Assembly (NCBI RefSeq): GCF_022419205.1
Contig: NZ_JAJOZU010000001.1
Span: forward strand, 372,001-436,000
Direction: 5' to 3'
Origin: Thermomonas alba
GTDB lineage: Bacteria > Pseudomonadota > Gammaproteobacteria > Xanthomonadales > Xanthomonadaceae
DNA: 64,000 bases
The notes under the pieces are model-generated. The model was not told the DNA's origin. It made no database searches and saw only the letters and a program-made list of their open reading frames with translations. The translations under genes were made by a program, and so were the position numbers. Shown here in pieces: positions 19,111 to 29,859 of this stretch. How positions within the stretch are numbered: position 1 is the stretch's first letter; every line of letters begins with the position of its first letter.

Positions 19111-19359
19111 TCAGCTCCGGGGTGAGAAGGAAAAAAACGGCATTCGCAGCGAGTGTCGCGGGCGTGGTATCGCAGCCTGGCTGGTGGATACGGTAAGCGC
19201 GCGCATGGCGACGACGGATGCGGGGGGCGTCGGCCGCGCCGCTGCCTGCGCCGGCGACACCGGAGCAGGGTTGGCCGAAGTGCTGACCAGCAGCACGCTG
19301 ATGAGGAGCGCGCTGGAGGTCAGGGCTGCCATCAGGGAGTTGTGGAGCTTGCGGTTCAT
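19111..19359 (-). CDS. small exported protein, first gene of the GntR-ABC operon (82 aa)
   Basis: A short protein with an N-terminal signal or anchor segment (MNRKLHNSLM, then ALTSSALLISVLLVST) and a Pro/Ala/Ser-rich, basic remainder ending FFSFSPRS. I recognise no family. Support for it being real: ATG 19359 has AGGA nine bases upstream, it begins about 30 nt after the predicted transcription start of a strong promoter, and its stop is 3 bp before the GntR start codon, so the two are coupled. A longer open frame (13 more codons) would run into the operator and is not favoured. It could instead be a leader that serves only to couple translation to gntR. Confidence 0.55.
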   Translation of the reverse strand: MNRKLHNSLMAALTSSALLISVLLVSTSANPAPVSPAQAAARPTPPASVVAMRALTVSTSQAAIPRPRHSLRMPFFSFSPRS

Positions 19360-19384
19360 GGCGAACGTCCTGCTCTGGGTATTC

Positions 19385-19408
19385 AGTGTTGTAGGCAACT
19401 ATAACACT
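19385..19408. promoter_or_regulatory. GntR (YtrA-type) operator palindrome
   Basis: Two 10-nt half-sites separated by 4 nt: AGTGTTGTAG, GCAA, CTATAACACT. Nine of ten positions are symmetric. It overlaps the -10 element of the operon promoter and its probable start point, where a repressor would block RNA polymerase. It is the only such palindrome in the gap upstream of the gntR operon, so autoregulation by the GntR protein is the simplest reading. Confidence 0.72.
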
Positions 19409-19425
19409 AGGGTTTCGCCTGTCAA
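19398..19425 (-). promoter_or_regulatory. sigma-70 promoter of the GntR-ABC operon
   Basis: On the minus strand TTGACA (19425-19420), a 16-nt spacer, then TATAGT (19403-19398). This is a near-consensus housekeeping promoter. Initiation near 19391 leaves a leader of about 30 nt before ATG 19359. The operator palindrome covers the -10. Confidence 0.72.
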
Positions 19426-19563
19426 GCACCGCATGACCCAACCAAAGACAGGGGGGGCGAGCCGGTGCATCCCAAGGATTGCCGCTGCCGGGCCGGGGAA
19501 CGACAATGGCGCGTTGCCCGGCCTGCGTATCTCCACGGCGGGCGTCTTCCGGAGAGCGACACG

Positions 19564-20481
19564 ATGTGGTTTTCATTGCGGCGGCCCTGGGCCGCGCTAC
19601 TGGCCTTGACCCTGGTGGTGGGTACGCTGCAGGCGCAGGAGGCGATGCCTGCCAGCGAGCGCGAGCAGGTCAGCTACATGCTGGGCCTGGACGCCGCCCG
19701 CAGTGTCGGCCCCGGCCTGCCGGACATGGACATGGCCGCGTTCCAGCGCGCGGTGGAGAACGCGCTGGCCGGCGGCAAGCCGCTGCTGGCGCCGGACGAA
19801 GCACGCGCCACCTGGCAGGGGCTCATGGCCAACATCGCTGCGCGTCGGGCCGGCAAGCCGGGCGCGAGCCTGGATCGCGCCAAGGTGGGGCTGCTGTTGG
19901 GCGCCACCGTGGGCCAGACGCTGCAGGATGCGCGCGGCGAGTTCGACATGCCGATGTTCCTGCGTGGGGTCGCGGATGGCGCCGATCCATCCGTCACGCC
20001 ATTGCTGGATGCGGCGCGGCTGGCCGAGGTGCGCAGCCGGTTTTCGACGCGGCAGGAGGAAAAGCGTGCCGAGGAACGCAAGCGCGCGGGTGAATCGGCG
20101 CTCGCGAAGGAACAGGCGTTCCTGGCCAAGAATCGCCAGGTCAAGGGCGTGTTCGTCACCCCCAGCGGCCTGCAGTACCAGATTCTGCGCCAGGGCGACG
20201 GCGTGCGTCCCAAGCCAGGGCAGCGCGTGCGCGTGCACTATGTCGGCACGTTGCTGGACGGTACCAAGTTCGACAGTTCCTATGATCGGGGCGAGCCGGC
20301 CGAGTTTGGACTCGACCAGGTCATCAAGGGCTGGAGTGAGGGCGTGGCGATGATGCCGGTCGGCGCCAAGTACCGGTTCTGGATTCCGTCCGCGCTCGGT
20401 TACGGCGAGAAGGGCGCCGGCCGCGACATCCCGCCCAATGCCACCCTCGTGTTCGACGTGGAACTGTTGGGCGTCGAATGA
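19564..20481 (+). CDS. FKBP-type peptidyl-prolyl isomerase, Mip/FkpA-like, exported (305 aa)
   Basis: A periplasmic prolyl isomerase and chaperone. A Sec signal peptide (about 1-25, ending LQAQ-EA) is followed by a Mip-type helical dimerisation region (about 30-185, [19 protein letters not shown], then a charged helix rich in [10 protein letters not shown]). The FKBP catalytic domain follows (about 210-305), with the binding-pocket residues in [29 protein letters not shown] and [17 protein letters not shown]. The start ATG 19564 follows GGAGAG by 8 nt. A second paralogue lies 88 bp downstream in the same direction. No lipobox is seen, unlike the neighbour. Confidence 0.92.
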   Translation: MWFSLRRPWAALLALTLVVGTLQAQEAMPASEREQVSYMLGLDAARSVGPGLPDMDMAAFQRAVENALAGGKPLLAPDEARATWQGLMANIAARRAGKPGASLDRAKVGLLLGATVGQTLQDARGEFDMPMFLRGVADGADPSVTPLLDAARLAEVRSRFSTRQEEKRAEERKRAGESALAKEQAFLAKNRQVKGVFVTPSGLQYQILRQGDGVRPKPGQRVRVHYVGTLLDGTKFDSSYDRGEPAEFGLDQVIKGWSEGVAMMPVGAKYRFWIPSALGYGEKGAGRDIPPNATLVFDVELLGVE

Positions 20482-20569
20482 GTCCTACCAGGCACACTCG
20501 CCTGCCATCATGTTTCCTCGGCGCCCGCGCCGCCTTCCCATCGCATCATGTCCCTGGAGTTTCCCGAAG

Positions 20570-21349
20570 ATGAAGCCAATCGTCCGTCCCACCCTGCTCG
20601 CTCTGGCCACCGTGCTGGCCGTGTCCGCCTGCAATGCCGAAAAGAAGCCGGTGCAGGTGTCCGATGCCGCCGCGCAGGCCGGCAAGCCCGCCGATGAAAA
20701 GACCGGTTACCCGGGCCTGCCCACCGAGAAGCAGCAGGTGAGCTACGCCATTGGCATGGCCATGGGCCGGCAGCTGTCCGAGATCAAGGACGAAGTCGAT
20801 ACCGACACCGTGGTCAAAGCGCTGCGCACCCAGATGAGCGGGGGCAAGGCGCTGATCACCGATGCCCAGGCGCAGCAGATCATGCAGACCTTCGGCCAGA
20901 AGATGCAGGCCAAGCAGATCGCCAAGATGATGGAGGAGGCCAAGGCCAACCTGGAGAAGGGCGAGAAGTTCCTGGCCGAAAACGCCAAGAAGCCGGGCGT
21001 GATCACAACGACTTCTGGGCTGCAGTACCAGATCATCACCGAGGGCAAGGGCCCCAAGCCGGCGGCGAATGACGGCGTGAAGGTGGACTACCGCGGCACC
21101 TTGCTGGACGGTACCGAGTTCGACAGCTCCTACAAGCGCGGCGAGCCGGCGGTGTTGCCGCTGCAGGGCGTGATCCCGGGTTGGTCGGAAGGCCTGCAGC
21201 TGATGCCGGTGGGTTCGAAGTTCAAGTTCTGGATTCCGGCGAAGCTGGCCTATGGCGAGCAGGCGCCGCCGATGATCGGCCCCAACCAGGTGCTGGTGTT
21301 CGAGGTCGAACTGCACGAGATCGTCAAGCCGCCGCGCGGCGCGCAGTGA
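20570..21349 (+). CDS. FKBP-type peptidyl-prolyl isomerase, lipoprotein form (259 aa)
   Basis: A second Mip-like isomerase. The signal sequence ends in the lipobox VSAC (C21), so this copy is probably membrane-anchored while the upstream paralogue is free. The dimerisation helix region is about 55-140 ([18 protein letters not shown]), and the FKBP domain about 160-250 ([53 protein letters not shown]). The start ATG 20570 has GGAG upstream; upstream in-frame codons overlap the previous gene's end and lack signal-peptide character. The two genes look like a tandem duplication that diverged in anchoring. Confidence 0.92.
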   Translation: MKPIVRPTLLALATVLAVSACNAEKKPVQVSDAAAQAGKPADEKTGYPGLPTEKQQVSYAIGMAMGRQLSEIKDEVDTDTVVKALRTQMSGGKALITDAQAQQIMQTFGQKMQAKQIAKMMEEAKANLEKGEKFLAENAKKPGVITTTSGLQYQIITEGKGPKPAANDGVKVDYRGTLLDGTEFDSSYKRGEPAVLPLQGVIPGWSEGLQLMPVGSKFKFWIPAKLAYGEQAPPMIGPNQVLVFEVELHEIVKPPRGAQ

Positions 21350-21384
21350 TCGCGCAGGTTTAAAATCAATCCTGCATGTTCGGG

Positions 21385-21416
21385 GCCCGGCGCGCCACGA
21401 GCGCGCGCGGGCTTTT
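21385..21416 (+). terminator. probable terminator after the FKBP pair
   Basis: An imperfect GC-rich hairpin (arms beginning GCCCGG at 21385 and ending CGGGC at 21412) followed by TTTT at 21413-21416, in the 85-bp gap before ugd. The stem has one or two mismatches, so efficiency is uncertain. Confidence 0.5.
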
Positions 21417-21434
21417 CGTTTACGGAGGCATTGG

Positions 21435-22790
21435 ATGCGAGTCTGTATTTTCGGCACTGGCTACGTGGGCCTGGTGACCGGTACCTGCCTGGCCGAGGTC
21501 GGTCATGAAGTGGTCTGCGTGGACGTGGATGAGGCCAAGATCGCCGGGTTGAACCGAGGCGAGGTGCCGATCTACGAGCCGGGTCTGACGCCGATGGTGC
21601 AGGCCAACCACGCTGCCGGGCGGCTGCGCTTCACCACCGATGCGGCGGCCGGGATCGCGCATGGCCAGGTGCTGTTCATCGCGGTCGGCACTCCACCGGA
21701 CGAGGACGGCAGCGCCGATTTGCAGTACGTACTCGCAGTGGCGCGCACCATCGGACGCCATTTGCAGCGGCCTGCCATCGTGGTGGACAAATCCACCGTG
21801 CCGGTGGGCACTGCCGACAAGGTGCGTGCGGCGATCGAGGACGAGCTGGCAGCGCGTGGGGTGGAGATCGCCTTCCAGGTCGTCTCCAATCCGGAGTTTC
21901 TGAAAGAGGGCGCGGCGGTCGAGGACTGCATGCGCCCGGACCGGATCGTGATCGGCACCGACAGCCCGCAGGCGCTGGAGACGCTGCGTCGGCTGTATGC
22001 GCCGTTCAACCGCAATCACGAGCGCATCGTGGCGATGGATGTGCGCTCGGCGGAGCTGACCAAGTATGCGGCCAACGCCATGCTGGCCACCAAGATCAGC
22101 TTCATGAACGAAATCGCCAACATCGCCGAGCAGGTCGGCGCGGACGTGGAGATGGTGCGCAAGGGCATCGGCTCCGATCCGCGGATCGGCTGGCATTTCA
22201 TTTATCCGGGCGTCGGCTATGGCGGCTCGTGCTTCCCCAAGGACGTGCAGGCACTGGCGCGCACTGCGCAGCAGCATGGGGTGACGCCGCGCCTGCTGCA
22301 GGCGGTGGAAGCGGTGAATGCTGCGCAGAAGCAGCATCTGTTCGAGCTGATGGTGCGTCATTACGGCAACGCCGATGCACTGCGTGGCAAGACCATCGCG
22401 CTGTGGGGGCTGGCGTTCAAGCCGAATACCGACGATATGCGCGAGGCATCCAGCCGCACTTTGCTGGCGCAGCTGTGGGCGGCAGGAGCGCGGGTGCAGG
22501 CCTTCGACCCGGAAGCGATGGGCGAGGCGCGGCGGATCTTCGGCGCGCGCGATGACCTGCGGCTGTGCGAAAGCGCGCAGGCCGCCCTGCAGGGCGCCGA
22601 TGCGCTGGCGGTCGTCACCGAGTGGAAGCAATTCCGCAGCCCGGACTTTGCGCGGCTGCGCGCGCAGCTTGCCGATGCGGTGATCTTCGACGGCCGCAAC
22701 CTGTATGAGCCGGCCGAGGTCGAGGCGGCTGGCATCGCCTATTACGGCATCGGGCGCGGACGTTCGCTGCGGCGGGAGGCGCTGGCGTGA
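21435..22790 (+). CDS. ugd: UDP-glucose 6-dehydrogenase (451 aa)
   Basis: Oxidises UDP-glucose to UDP-glucuronate with two NAD+, feeding exopolysaccharide or lipid A sugars. The N-terminal Rossmann motif is [10 protein letters not shown], the catalytic nucleophile C266 lies in [12 protein letters not shown], and the conserved [19 protein letters not shown] block and C-terminal UDP-binding domain ([14 protein letters not shown]) are present. Typical length. ATG 21435 follows a GGAGG by 6 nt. The stop overlaps the GTG start of slyX (GTGA). Confidence 0.96.
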   Translation: MRVCIFGTGYVGLVTGTCLAEVGHEVVCVDVDEAKIAGLNRGEVPIYEPGLTPMVQANHAAGRLRFTTDAAAGIAHGQVLFIAVGTPPDEDGSADLQYVLAVARTIGRHLQRPAIVVDKSTVPVGTADKVRAAIEDELAARGVEIAFQVVSNPEFLKEGAAVEDCMRPDRIVIGTDSPQALETLRRLYAPFNRNHERIVAMDVRSAELTKYAANAMLATKISFMNEIANIAEQVGADVEMVRKGIGSDPRIGWHFIYPGVGYGGSCFPKDVQALARTAQQHGVTPRLLQAVEAVNAAQKQHLFELMVRHYGNADALRGKTIALWGLAFKPNTDDMREASSRTLLAQLWAAGARVQAFDPEAMGEARRIFGARDDLRLCESAQAALQGADALAVVTEWKQFRSPDFARLRAQLADAVIFDGRNLYEPAEVEAAGIAYYGIGRGRSLRREALA

Positions 22791-23020
22791 TCGATCCCGA
22801 GCTCGAGCGTCGGCTGGTGGATCTGGAAACGCGGCTGGCGTTCCAGGAGCACGCGCTGCAGGAGCTCAGCGATGCGCTGGCCGCCGCGCGCGCCGAGGAA
22901 TCTGCCAATGCGCTCCGCCTGCATCGCGCATTGGAGGAGTTGCGCCAGCTGCGTATCGCTCTGGCCAACAGTCCTGCCGTCGGCGATCCTGCCAGCGAGC
23001 CGCCGCCCCCGCATTATTGA
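22787..23020 (+). CDS. slyX: SlyX-family coiled-coil protein (77 aa)
   Basis: A small soluble protein of unknown function. A coiled coil covers most of its length (residues 4-63, heptads in [22 protein letters not shown]) and a Pro-rich end reads PPPPHY, the hallmark of SlyX. Start is GTG at 22787, overlapping the ugd stop by 4 nt, with GGGAGG 9 nt upstream. That makes it translationally coupled to ugd, an unusual partner since slyX is more often found by fkpA or slyD genes. Here two FKBP genes lie just upstream of ugd. Confidence 0.9.
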   Translation: MIDPELERRLVDLETRLAFQEHALQELSDALAAARAEESANALRLHRALEELRQLRIALANSPAVGDPASEPPPPHY

Positions 23021-23049
23021 ACGATCAGATTGCAGTTCCTGGGTGTTCG

Positions 23050-23616
23050 ATGAGCAATTCCCTGCGCGATCAGTTGCTTGGTCTGGGTTTCAAACCTGCT
23101 TCGAAGCCGGTTTCCGGTTCCGCAAAAGCCGCCCGCAAGGCGCCGTCTGGGCCGGGCGGCAAGTCCGCGCCTTCGCCGCGTCCGCGTGAGCAGGACATCG
23201 ATCTGGCGAAGGCCTACGCGCTGCGTGCGCAAAAGGAGAAAGAAGAGCGCATCGAAGCCGAGCGTCGCAAGCAGGAACAGGCGCGTCAGCGCCGCGAGGC
23301 CAGGGCGAAGCTGGAGGCCTTCCTGCAAGGCAAGGCGCTGAACGTGGCCGAAGCCGAGCACGTGCGCCATTTCGAGTACGGCGGCAAGATCAAGCGCATT
23401 TATGTGACCGCCGAGCAGTTGAAGGCGCTCAATGCGGGTGAGCTGGGCGTGGTTCAGCTCAACGGCCGCTATCTGCTGGTGGACGCTGCGGTGCTGGCCG
23501 AGGCGGAGACGATTTTCCCGGACGCGGTCGCGCTCAAGGTGGATCCGAATGCGCCGACCGAGGACGATCCCTACTCCGATCCGAAATACCAGGTGCCGGA
23601 CGATCTGATGTGGTGA
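23050..23616 (+). CDS. DUF2058 (YaiL-family) nucleoprotein/polysaccharide-associated protein (188 aa)
   Basis: A conserved gammaproteobacterial protein of unknown function. It starts MSNSLRDQLLGLGFK, followed by a basic disordered segment (about 16-55, Lys/Ala/Pro/Gly-rich), a highly charged helix (KEKEERIEAERRKQEQARQ, about 62-92), and a compact C-terminal domain with FEYGGKIKRIYVTAEQ and the acidic end DPYSDPKYQVPDDLMW. This order is diagnostic of DUF2058. The start ATG 23050 begins the conserved N-terminus; upstream in-frame codons cross slyX. It lies 29 bp after slyX and converges on metH (18-bp gap). Confidence 0.85.
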   Translation: MSNSLRDQLLGLGFKPASKPVSGSAKAARKAPSGPGGKSAPSPRPREQDIDLAKAYALRAQKEKEERIEAERRKQEQARQRREARAKLEAFLQGKALNVAEAEHVRHFEYGGKIKRIYVTAEQLKALNAGELGVVQLNGRYLLVDAAVLAEAETIFPDAVALKVDPNAPTEDDPYSDPKYQVPDDLMW

Positions 23617-23634
23617 GCGTGGACCGCCGCGCCG

Positions 23635-26318
<2,684 letters not shown>

Positions 26319-26322
<4 letters not shown>

Positions 26323-27416
26323 GCGATCGGCTCGAGGGCGGGGACCTGGCGCGGCGGCAGGTCGCGCACCGCCGCGGCGATGGCGCGGATGTGATCGGGC
26401 GTGGTGCCGCAGCAGCCGCCCACCAGATTGAGCAGCCCAGACTCGGCGAAATCGCGCAGTACGCGCGCCATGTCGTCGGGCGTCTCGTCATAGCCGCCGA
26501 AGGCATTGGGAAGCCCGGCATTGGGATGGGTGCTGACATGGGTATCGGCGACCTGAGCCAGCACGTCGATATGCGGGCGCAGGTCACGCGCGCCGAGCGC
26601 GCAGTTCAGCCCGATCGCCAGCGGCTCGGCATGCCGCAGGGAATACCAGAATGCCTCGGCGGTCTGTCCGGAGAGCGTGCGGCCGGAGGCATCGGTGATG
26701 GTGCCGGAGATCATCACCGGCAGGCGCGCGCCGATCTCCGTAAATACGTCGTCGATCGCAAACAGCGCGGCCTTTGCGTTCAGGGTGTCGAACACGGTTT
26801 CGACCATCAGGATGTCGGCGCCGCCTTCGACCAACCCGCGCGCGGCTTCGCGGTAGGCATCGGCGAGCTCGTCGAAGGTGATGGCGCGAAAGCCGGGACG
26901 GCTGACGTCCGGCGAGAGCGAGGCGGTACGGTTGGTGGGGCCGAGCACGCCGACCACGAAGCGCGGTCGCGATGGGTCGGATGCCTCTGCCGCGTCGCAC
27001 TCGGCGCGCGCCAGTCGGGCGCCTTCGCGGTTGAGTTCGCGCACCAGATGCGAAAGATGGTAGTCGGCCAGCGAGATGCGCGTGGAGTTGAAGGTGTTGG
27101 TCTCGATCAGGTCGGCGCCGGCCTCGAGATAGGCGCGGTGGATGCCGCGGATGATGTCCGGACGGGTCAGCGTGAGCAGGTCGTTGTTGCCGCGCTGGTC
27201 GTGCCCGGCGCAGCCGCAGCCGGGTCCGTGGACGTGGCCAGCAGGCGCGCACAGGGCGTCGAAGCCGGAGGCAAAGCGCTCGCCGCGGTAGTCGGCTTCG
27301 GTCAGGCCATGACGCTGGATCATGGTGCCCATCGCGCCGTCGATCACGAGAATGCGGCGTGCCAGCGCCTCCTGCAGCGCGGCGACGCGGAGTGGGGCAC
27401 GCCAGGGGAGGGCCAT
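26319..27416 (-). CDS. metH: methionine synthase: homocysteine S-methyltransferase part (365 aa)
   Basis: The smaller half of the split MetH: a zinc-dependent homocysteine-binding barrel. The N-terminus is [13 protein letters not shown]; the zinc cysteines are C272 (GLNCALG) and C335-C336 ([10 protein letters not shown]). An extra Gly/His/Cys-rich loop ([17 protein letters not shown], about residues 62-78) sits in the early part. Together the halves make 1260 residues, close to E. coli MetH (1227). The start at 27416 follows the ArsR-methyltransferase gene by 17 bp and has a GGAGG about 13 nt upstream. The longer open frame upstream crosses that gene and is not used. The split form is common in Xanthomonadaceae. 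Confidence 0.95.
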
Positions 27417-27433
27417 GATCAGGAGGCCTCCGC

Positions 27434-28363
27434 TCACGACTTGACGCCGGTCAGCGCAATCACCTCGAAATGAGGTGGACGACGCTCGCGAGTGACGGTT
27501 TCGCAGTTGGCAATCGTCAATCCAGCCTTTTCCGCGAACTTGCGCAGCTCCTTGTGGGTGAAGCCCAGGTTCACATGGCCGTAGGCTTCGACCACGCTGC
27601 GGTGCTCGTGGCGGGCCAGGCTGGACAGCAGCAGGCGGCCGCCTGGGCGCAACACGCGCGCCGCCTCGGCCACCGCCTGCGCCGGGCGCGTGGCGTACGT
27701 CAGCGCATGCATCAGAATGACCAGGTCGAAACTTGCCTCCGGAAACGGCAGTGCATGCATGTCGCCTTCCAGCACTTCGACATTGTCGAAGCGGCGCAGG
27801 CGCTCCCGCGCTGCCGCTACCACGCGTTGGCTGGAATCGATGCAGACATAGCGATCGGCGTGCGGGCTCAGCAACTCGGCCAGCACGCCGTCGCCGGAGG
27901 CGATGTCCAGCACGTCGCCCGGCCACAGCAGCGGCAGCGCGGTGCGCGCCAGCGCCTCCCAGGTGCGGCCCGGCGAGTAGTGGCGCTCCATGTCGCCGGC
28001 CACGCTGTCGGCCCAGTTCTGATCGGCTGCGCGCATCGCCAGCACTGCCGGCACGCGTTCGGCGTCCTGGCGCAGCAGGGGATCGTCGGTTCCGGTGCGG
28101 ATCGATTGCCAGAGCATGCGCTGGGCTGGCTCGATCATGCTGTCGTCGAAGCGGTAGTAGGCCGAGACCCCGGCGCGGCGATCACGCACCAGGCCGGCTT
28201 CCTTGAGTTTGGCCAGATGGGTGGAGACCCGCGGCTGCGCCAGCTGGGTGATCGCCGACAGCTCGGCCACCGTCAGCTCCTCATTTTCCAGCAGCGCCAA
28301 CAGGCGCACGCGGGTCGCATCGGCGAAGACTTTCAGATGCGCAGACCAGCCTTCCAGATCCAT
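27434..28363 (-). CDS. ArsR-family regulator fused to a SAM-dependent methyltransferase (309 aa)
   Basis: A two-domain protein. Residues 1-85 form an ArsR-type winged helix ([42 protein letters not shown]). Residues about 130-309 form a class I methyltransferase ([14 protein letters not shown] glycine motif, [33 protein letters not shown]). It lies 17 bp upstream of split metH in the same direction and is the first gene of that unit. This resembles the SahR-type regulators, which sense S-adenosylhomocysteine and control SAM-cycle genes; the methyltransferase fold could be the SAH sensor rather than an enzyme. A promoter overlapped by an inverted repeat lies immediately upstream, consistent with autorepression. 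Confidence 0.88.
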   Translation of the reverse strand: MDLEGWSAHLKVFADATRVRLLALLENEELTVAELSAITQLAQPRVSTHLAKLKEAGLVRDRRAGVSAYYRFDDSMIEPAQRMLWQSIRTGTDDPLLRQDAERVPAVLAMRAADQNWADSVAGDMERHYSPGRTWEALARTALPLLWPGDVLDIASGDGVLAELLSPHADRYVCIDSSQRVVAAARERLRRFDNVEVLEGDMHALPFPEASFDLVILMHALTYATRPAQAVAEAARVLRPGGRLLLSSLARHEHRSVVEAYGHVNLGFTHKELRKFAEKAGLTIANCETVTRERRPPHFEVIALTGVKS

Positions 28364-28367
28364 AAAT

Positions 28368-28391
28368 ATCTTTCCATCGCGATTTAAAGAT
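28368..28391. promoter_or_regulatory. probable operator of the ArsR-methyltransferase/metH operon
   Basis: A perfect 6-nt inverted repeat ATCTTT (28368-28373) and AAAGAT (28386-28391) with 12 nt between, extending imperfectly to AATATCTTT / AAAGATGATT. It begins 5 bp from the regulator's start codon and covers the predicted transcription start. It is AT-rich in a GC-rich genome. The position fits repression by the encoded ArsR-type protein. Confidence 0.6.
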
Positions 28392-28392
28392 G

Positions 28393-28421
28393 ATTATTTC
28401 GGGAAGCCGCGATGCGGTCAA
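28393..28421 (-). promoter_or_regulatory. sigma-70 promoter of the ArsR-methyltransferase/metH operon
   Basis: On the minus strand TTGACC (28421-28416), a 17-nt spacer, and AATAAT (28398-28393). Initiation near 28386 gives a leader of about 23 nt to ATG 28363 and places the start point inside the inverted repeat. Confidence 0.6.
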
Positions 28422-28651
28422 GTCGCTGCCTGTCCCCGGCTTGGCCCCGGATGGCATTGCCGCCTCTTCGCGCAGGCTGGCGAATCGCCGCTCGATGCGA
28501 TCAGAACGCCTGTCCGCCGGCGTGGCTTGGGGCATTTCGCGCAGGCTCCTACACGATGCGCCGGACGCCTGCGTACTGCTACGGTTCGCCGCGGCGCGGG
28601 GCTACAATGCCGCATCTCGTAAGACACGCGAAAGGGCAAAGAGAGGCACTC

Positions 28652-29800
28652 GTGGATTTCAGCTTCAGCGAAGAGCAGTTGATGATTCAGGACGTGGCGC
28701 GGCGGATCGCGCGCGAGAAGATCGCGCCCAGCGCCGAGCATCATGACCGCACCGGCGAGTTTCCGGTCGAGAACATTCGCGCGCTCGGCGAGAACGGTCT
28801 GATGGGCATCGAGGTGCCGGTGGAATACGGTGGCGCCGGCATGGATCCGATCAGCTACGTGCTGGCAATGATCGAGATCGCAGCTGCCGATGCCGCCCAC
28901 AGCACCATCATGTCGGTCAATAATTCGCTGTTCTGCAATGGCATCCTCACCTTTGGCACGGAGGCGCAGAAGCAAAAGTACGTGCGCGCGATCGCCGAAG
29001 GCCGCGAGATCGGCGCGTTCGCGCTGACCGAGCCGCAGTCCGGCTCGGATGCCACCGCGATGCGCTGCCGCGCGGTGAAGCAGGCCGACGGTCGTTTCAT
29101 CGTCAACGGCAAGAAGAGCTGGATCACCTCCGGCCCGGTCGCCAAGTACATCGTGCTGTTCGCAATGACCGATCCGGAGAAGGGCGCACGCGGCATCACC
29201 GCGTTCCTGATCGACACTGCGCGCGCTGGTTTCCACCGCGGCAAGACCGAGCCGAAGCTGGGCATTCGCGCCTCCGCCACCTGCGAGATCGAGTTCACCG
29301 ACTACGTGGTCGAGCCGGATGAGGTGCTGGGCGAGGAAGGCCAGGGCTTCAAGATCGCGATGGGCGTGCTGGATGCCGGCCGCATCGGTATCGCCAGCCA
29401 GGCCATCGGCATCGCTCGCGCCGCCTACGAGGCCACCCTGGCCTACGTGAAGGACCGCAAGGCGTTTGGTCAGCCGATCGGCGCGTTCCAGATGACCCAG
29501 GCCAAGATCGCCGACATGAAGTGCAAGCTGGATGCGGCATTGCTGCTGACTCTGCGCGCCGCGTGGCTGAAGGCGCAGGGGCAGCGCTTCACCACCGAAG
29601 CCTCGGTGGCCAAGCTGACCGCGTCGGAAGCGGCGATGTGGATCACCCATCAAGCGCTGCAGATCCACGGCGGCATGGGCTATTCCAAGGAAATGCCGAT
29701 CGAGCGGTATTTCCGCGACGCCAAGATCACCGAAATCTACGAAGGCACCAGCGAGATCCAGCGGCTGGTGATCGCCCGCAACGAAACTGGACTGCGCTGA
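28652..29800 (+). CDS. acyl-CoA dehydrogenase, short/branched-chain type (382 aa)
   Basis: A FAD-dependent enzyme of fatty-acid or branched-chain acyl-CoA oxidation. The N-terminal helical domain starts DFSFSEEQLMIQD; the FAD signature is FALTEPQSGSDA and WITSGPVAKY. The C-terminal domain carries the catalytic-base region with QIHGGMGYSKEMPIERYFRD and the YEGTSEIQ glutamate. Length 382 is typical. I chose GTG 28652 because GAGAGG lies six bases upstream and the next residues are the family start; an ATG at 28609 would add 14 poorly conserved codons. A terminator follows. Exact chain-length preference cannot be read from the sequence. Confidence 0.93.
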   Translation: MDFSFSEEQLMIQDVARRIAREKIAPSAEHHDRTGEFPVENIRALGENGLMGIEVPVEYGGAGMDPISYVLAMIEIAAADAAHSTIMSVNNSLFCNGILTFGTEAQKQKYVRAIAEGREIGAFALTEPQSGSDATAMRCRAVKQADGRFIVNGKKSWITSGPVAKYIVLFAMTDPEKGARGITAFLIDTARAGFHRGKTEPKLGIRASATCEIEFTDYVVEPDEVLGEEGQGFKIAMGVLDAGRIGIASQAIGIARAAYEATLAYVKDRKAFGQPIGAFQMTQAKIADMKCKLDAALLLTLRAAWLKAQGQRFTTEASVAKLTASEAAMWITHQALQIHGGMGYSKEMPIERYFRDAKITEIYEGTSEIQRLVIARNETGLR

Positions 29801-29814
29801 TCATTTATTCCAGG

Positions 29815-29842
29815 CGGCCGCGCTTTCGTGCGGCCGTTTCTC
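29815..29842 (+). terminator. Rho-independent terminator after the acyl-CoA dehydrogenase gene
   Basis: A 7-bp GC stem (CGGCCGC 29815-29821 with GCGGCCG 29830-29836), an 8-nt loop, then TTTCTC. It sits in the 59-bp gap before the NAD-glutamate dehydrogenase, whose start codon is only 18 bp further, so it could also act as an attenuator. Confidence 0.6.
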
Positions 29843-29859
29843 TTGAAGGCCATGACCCG

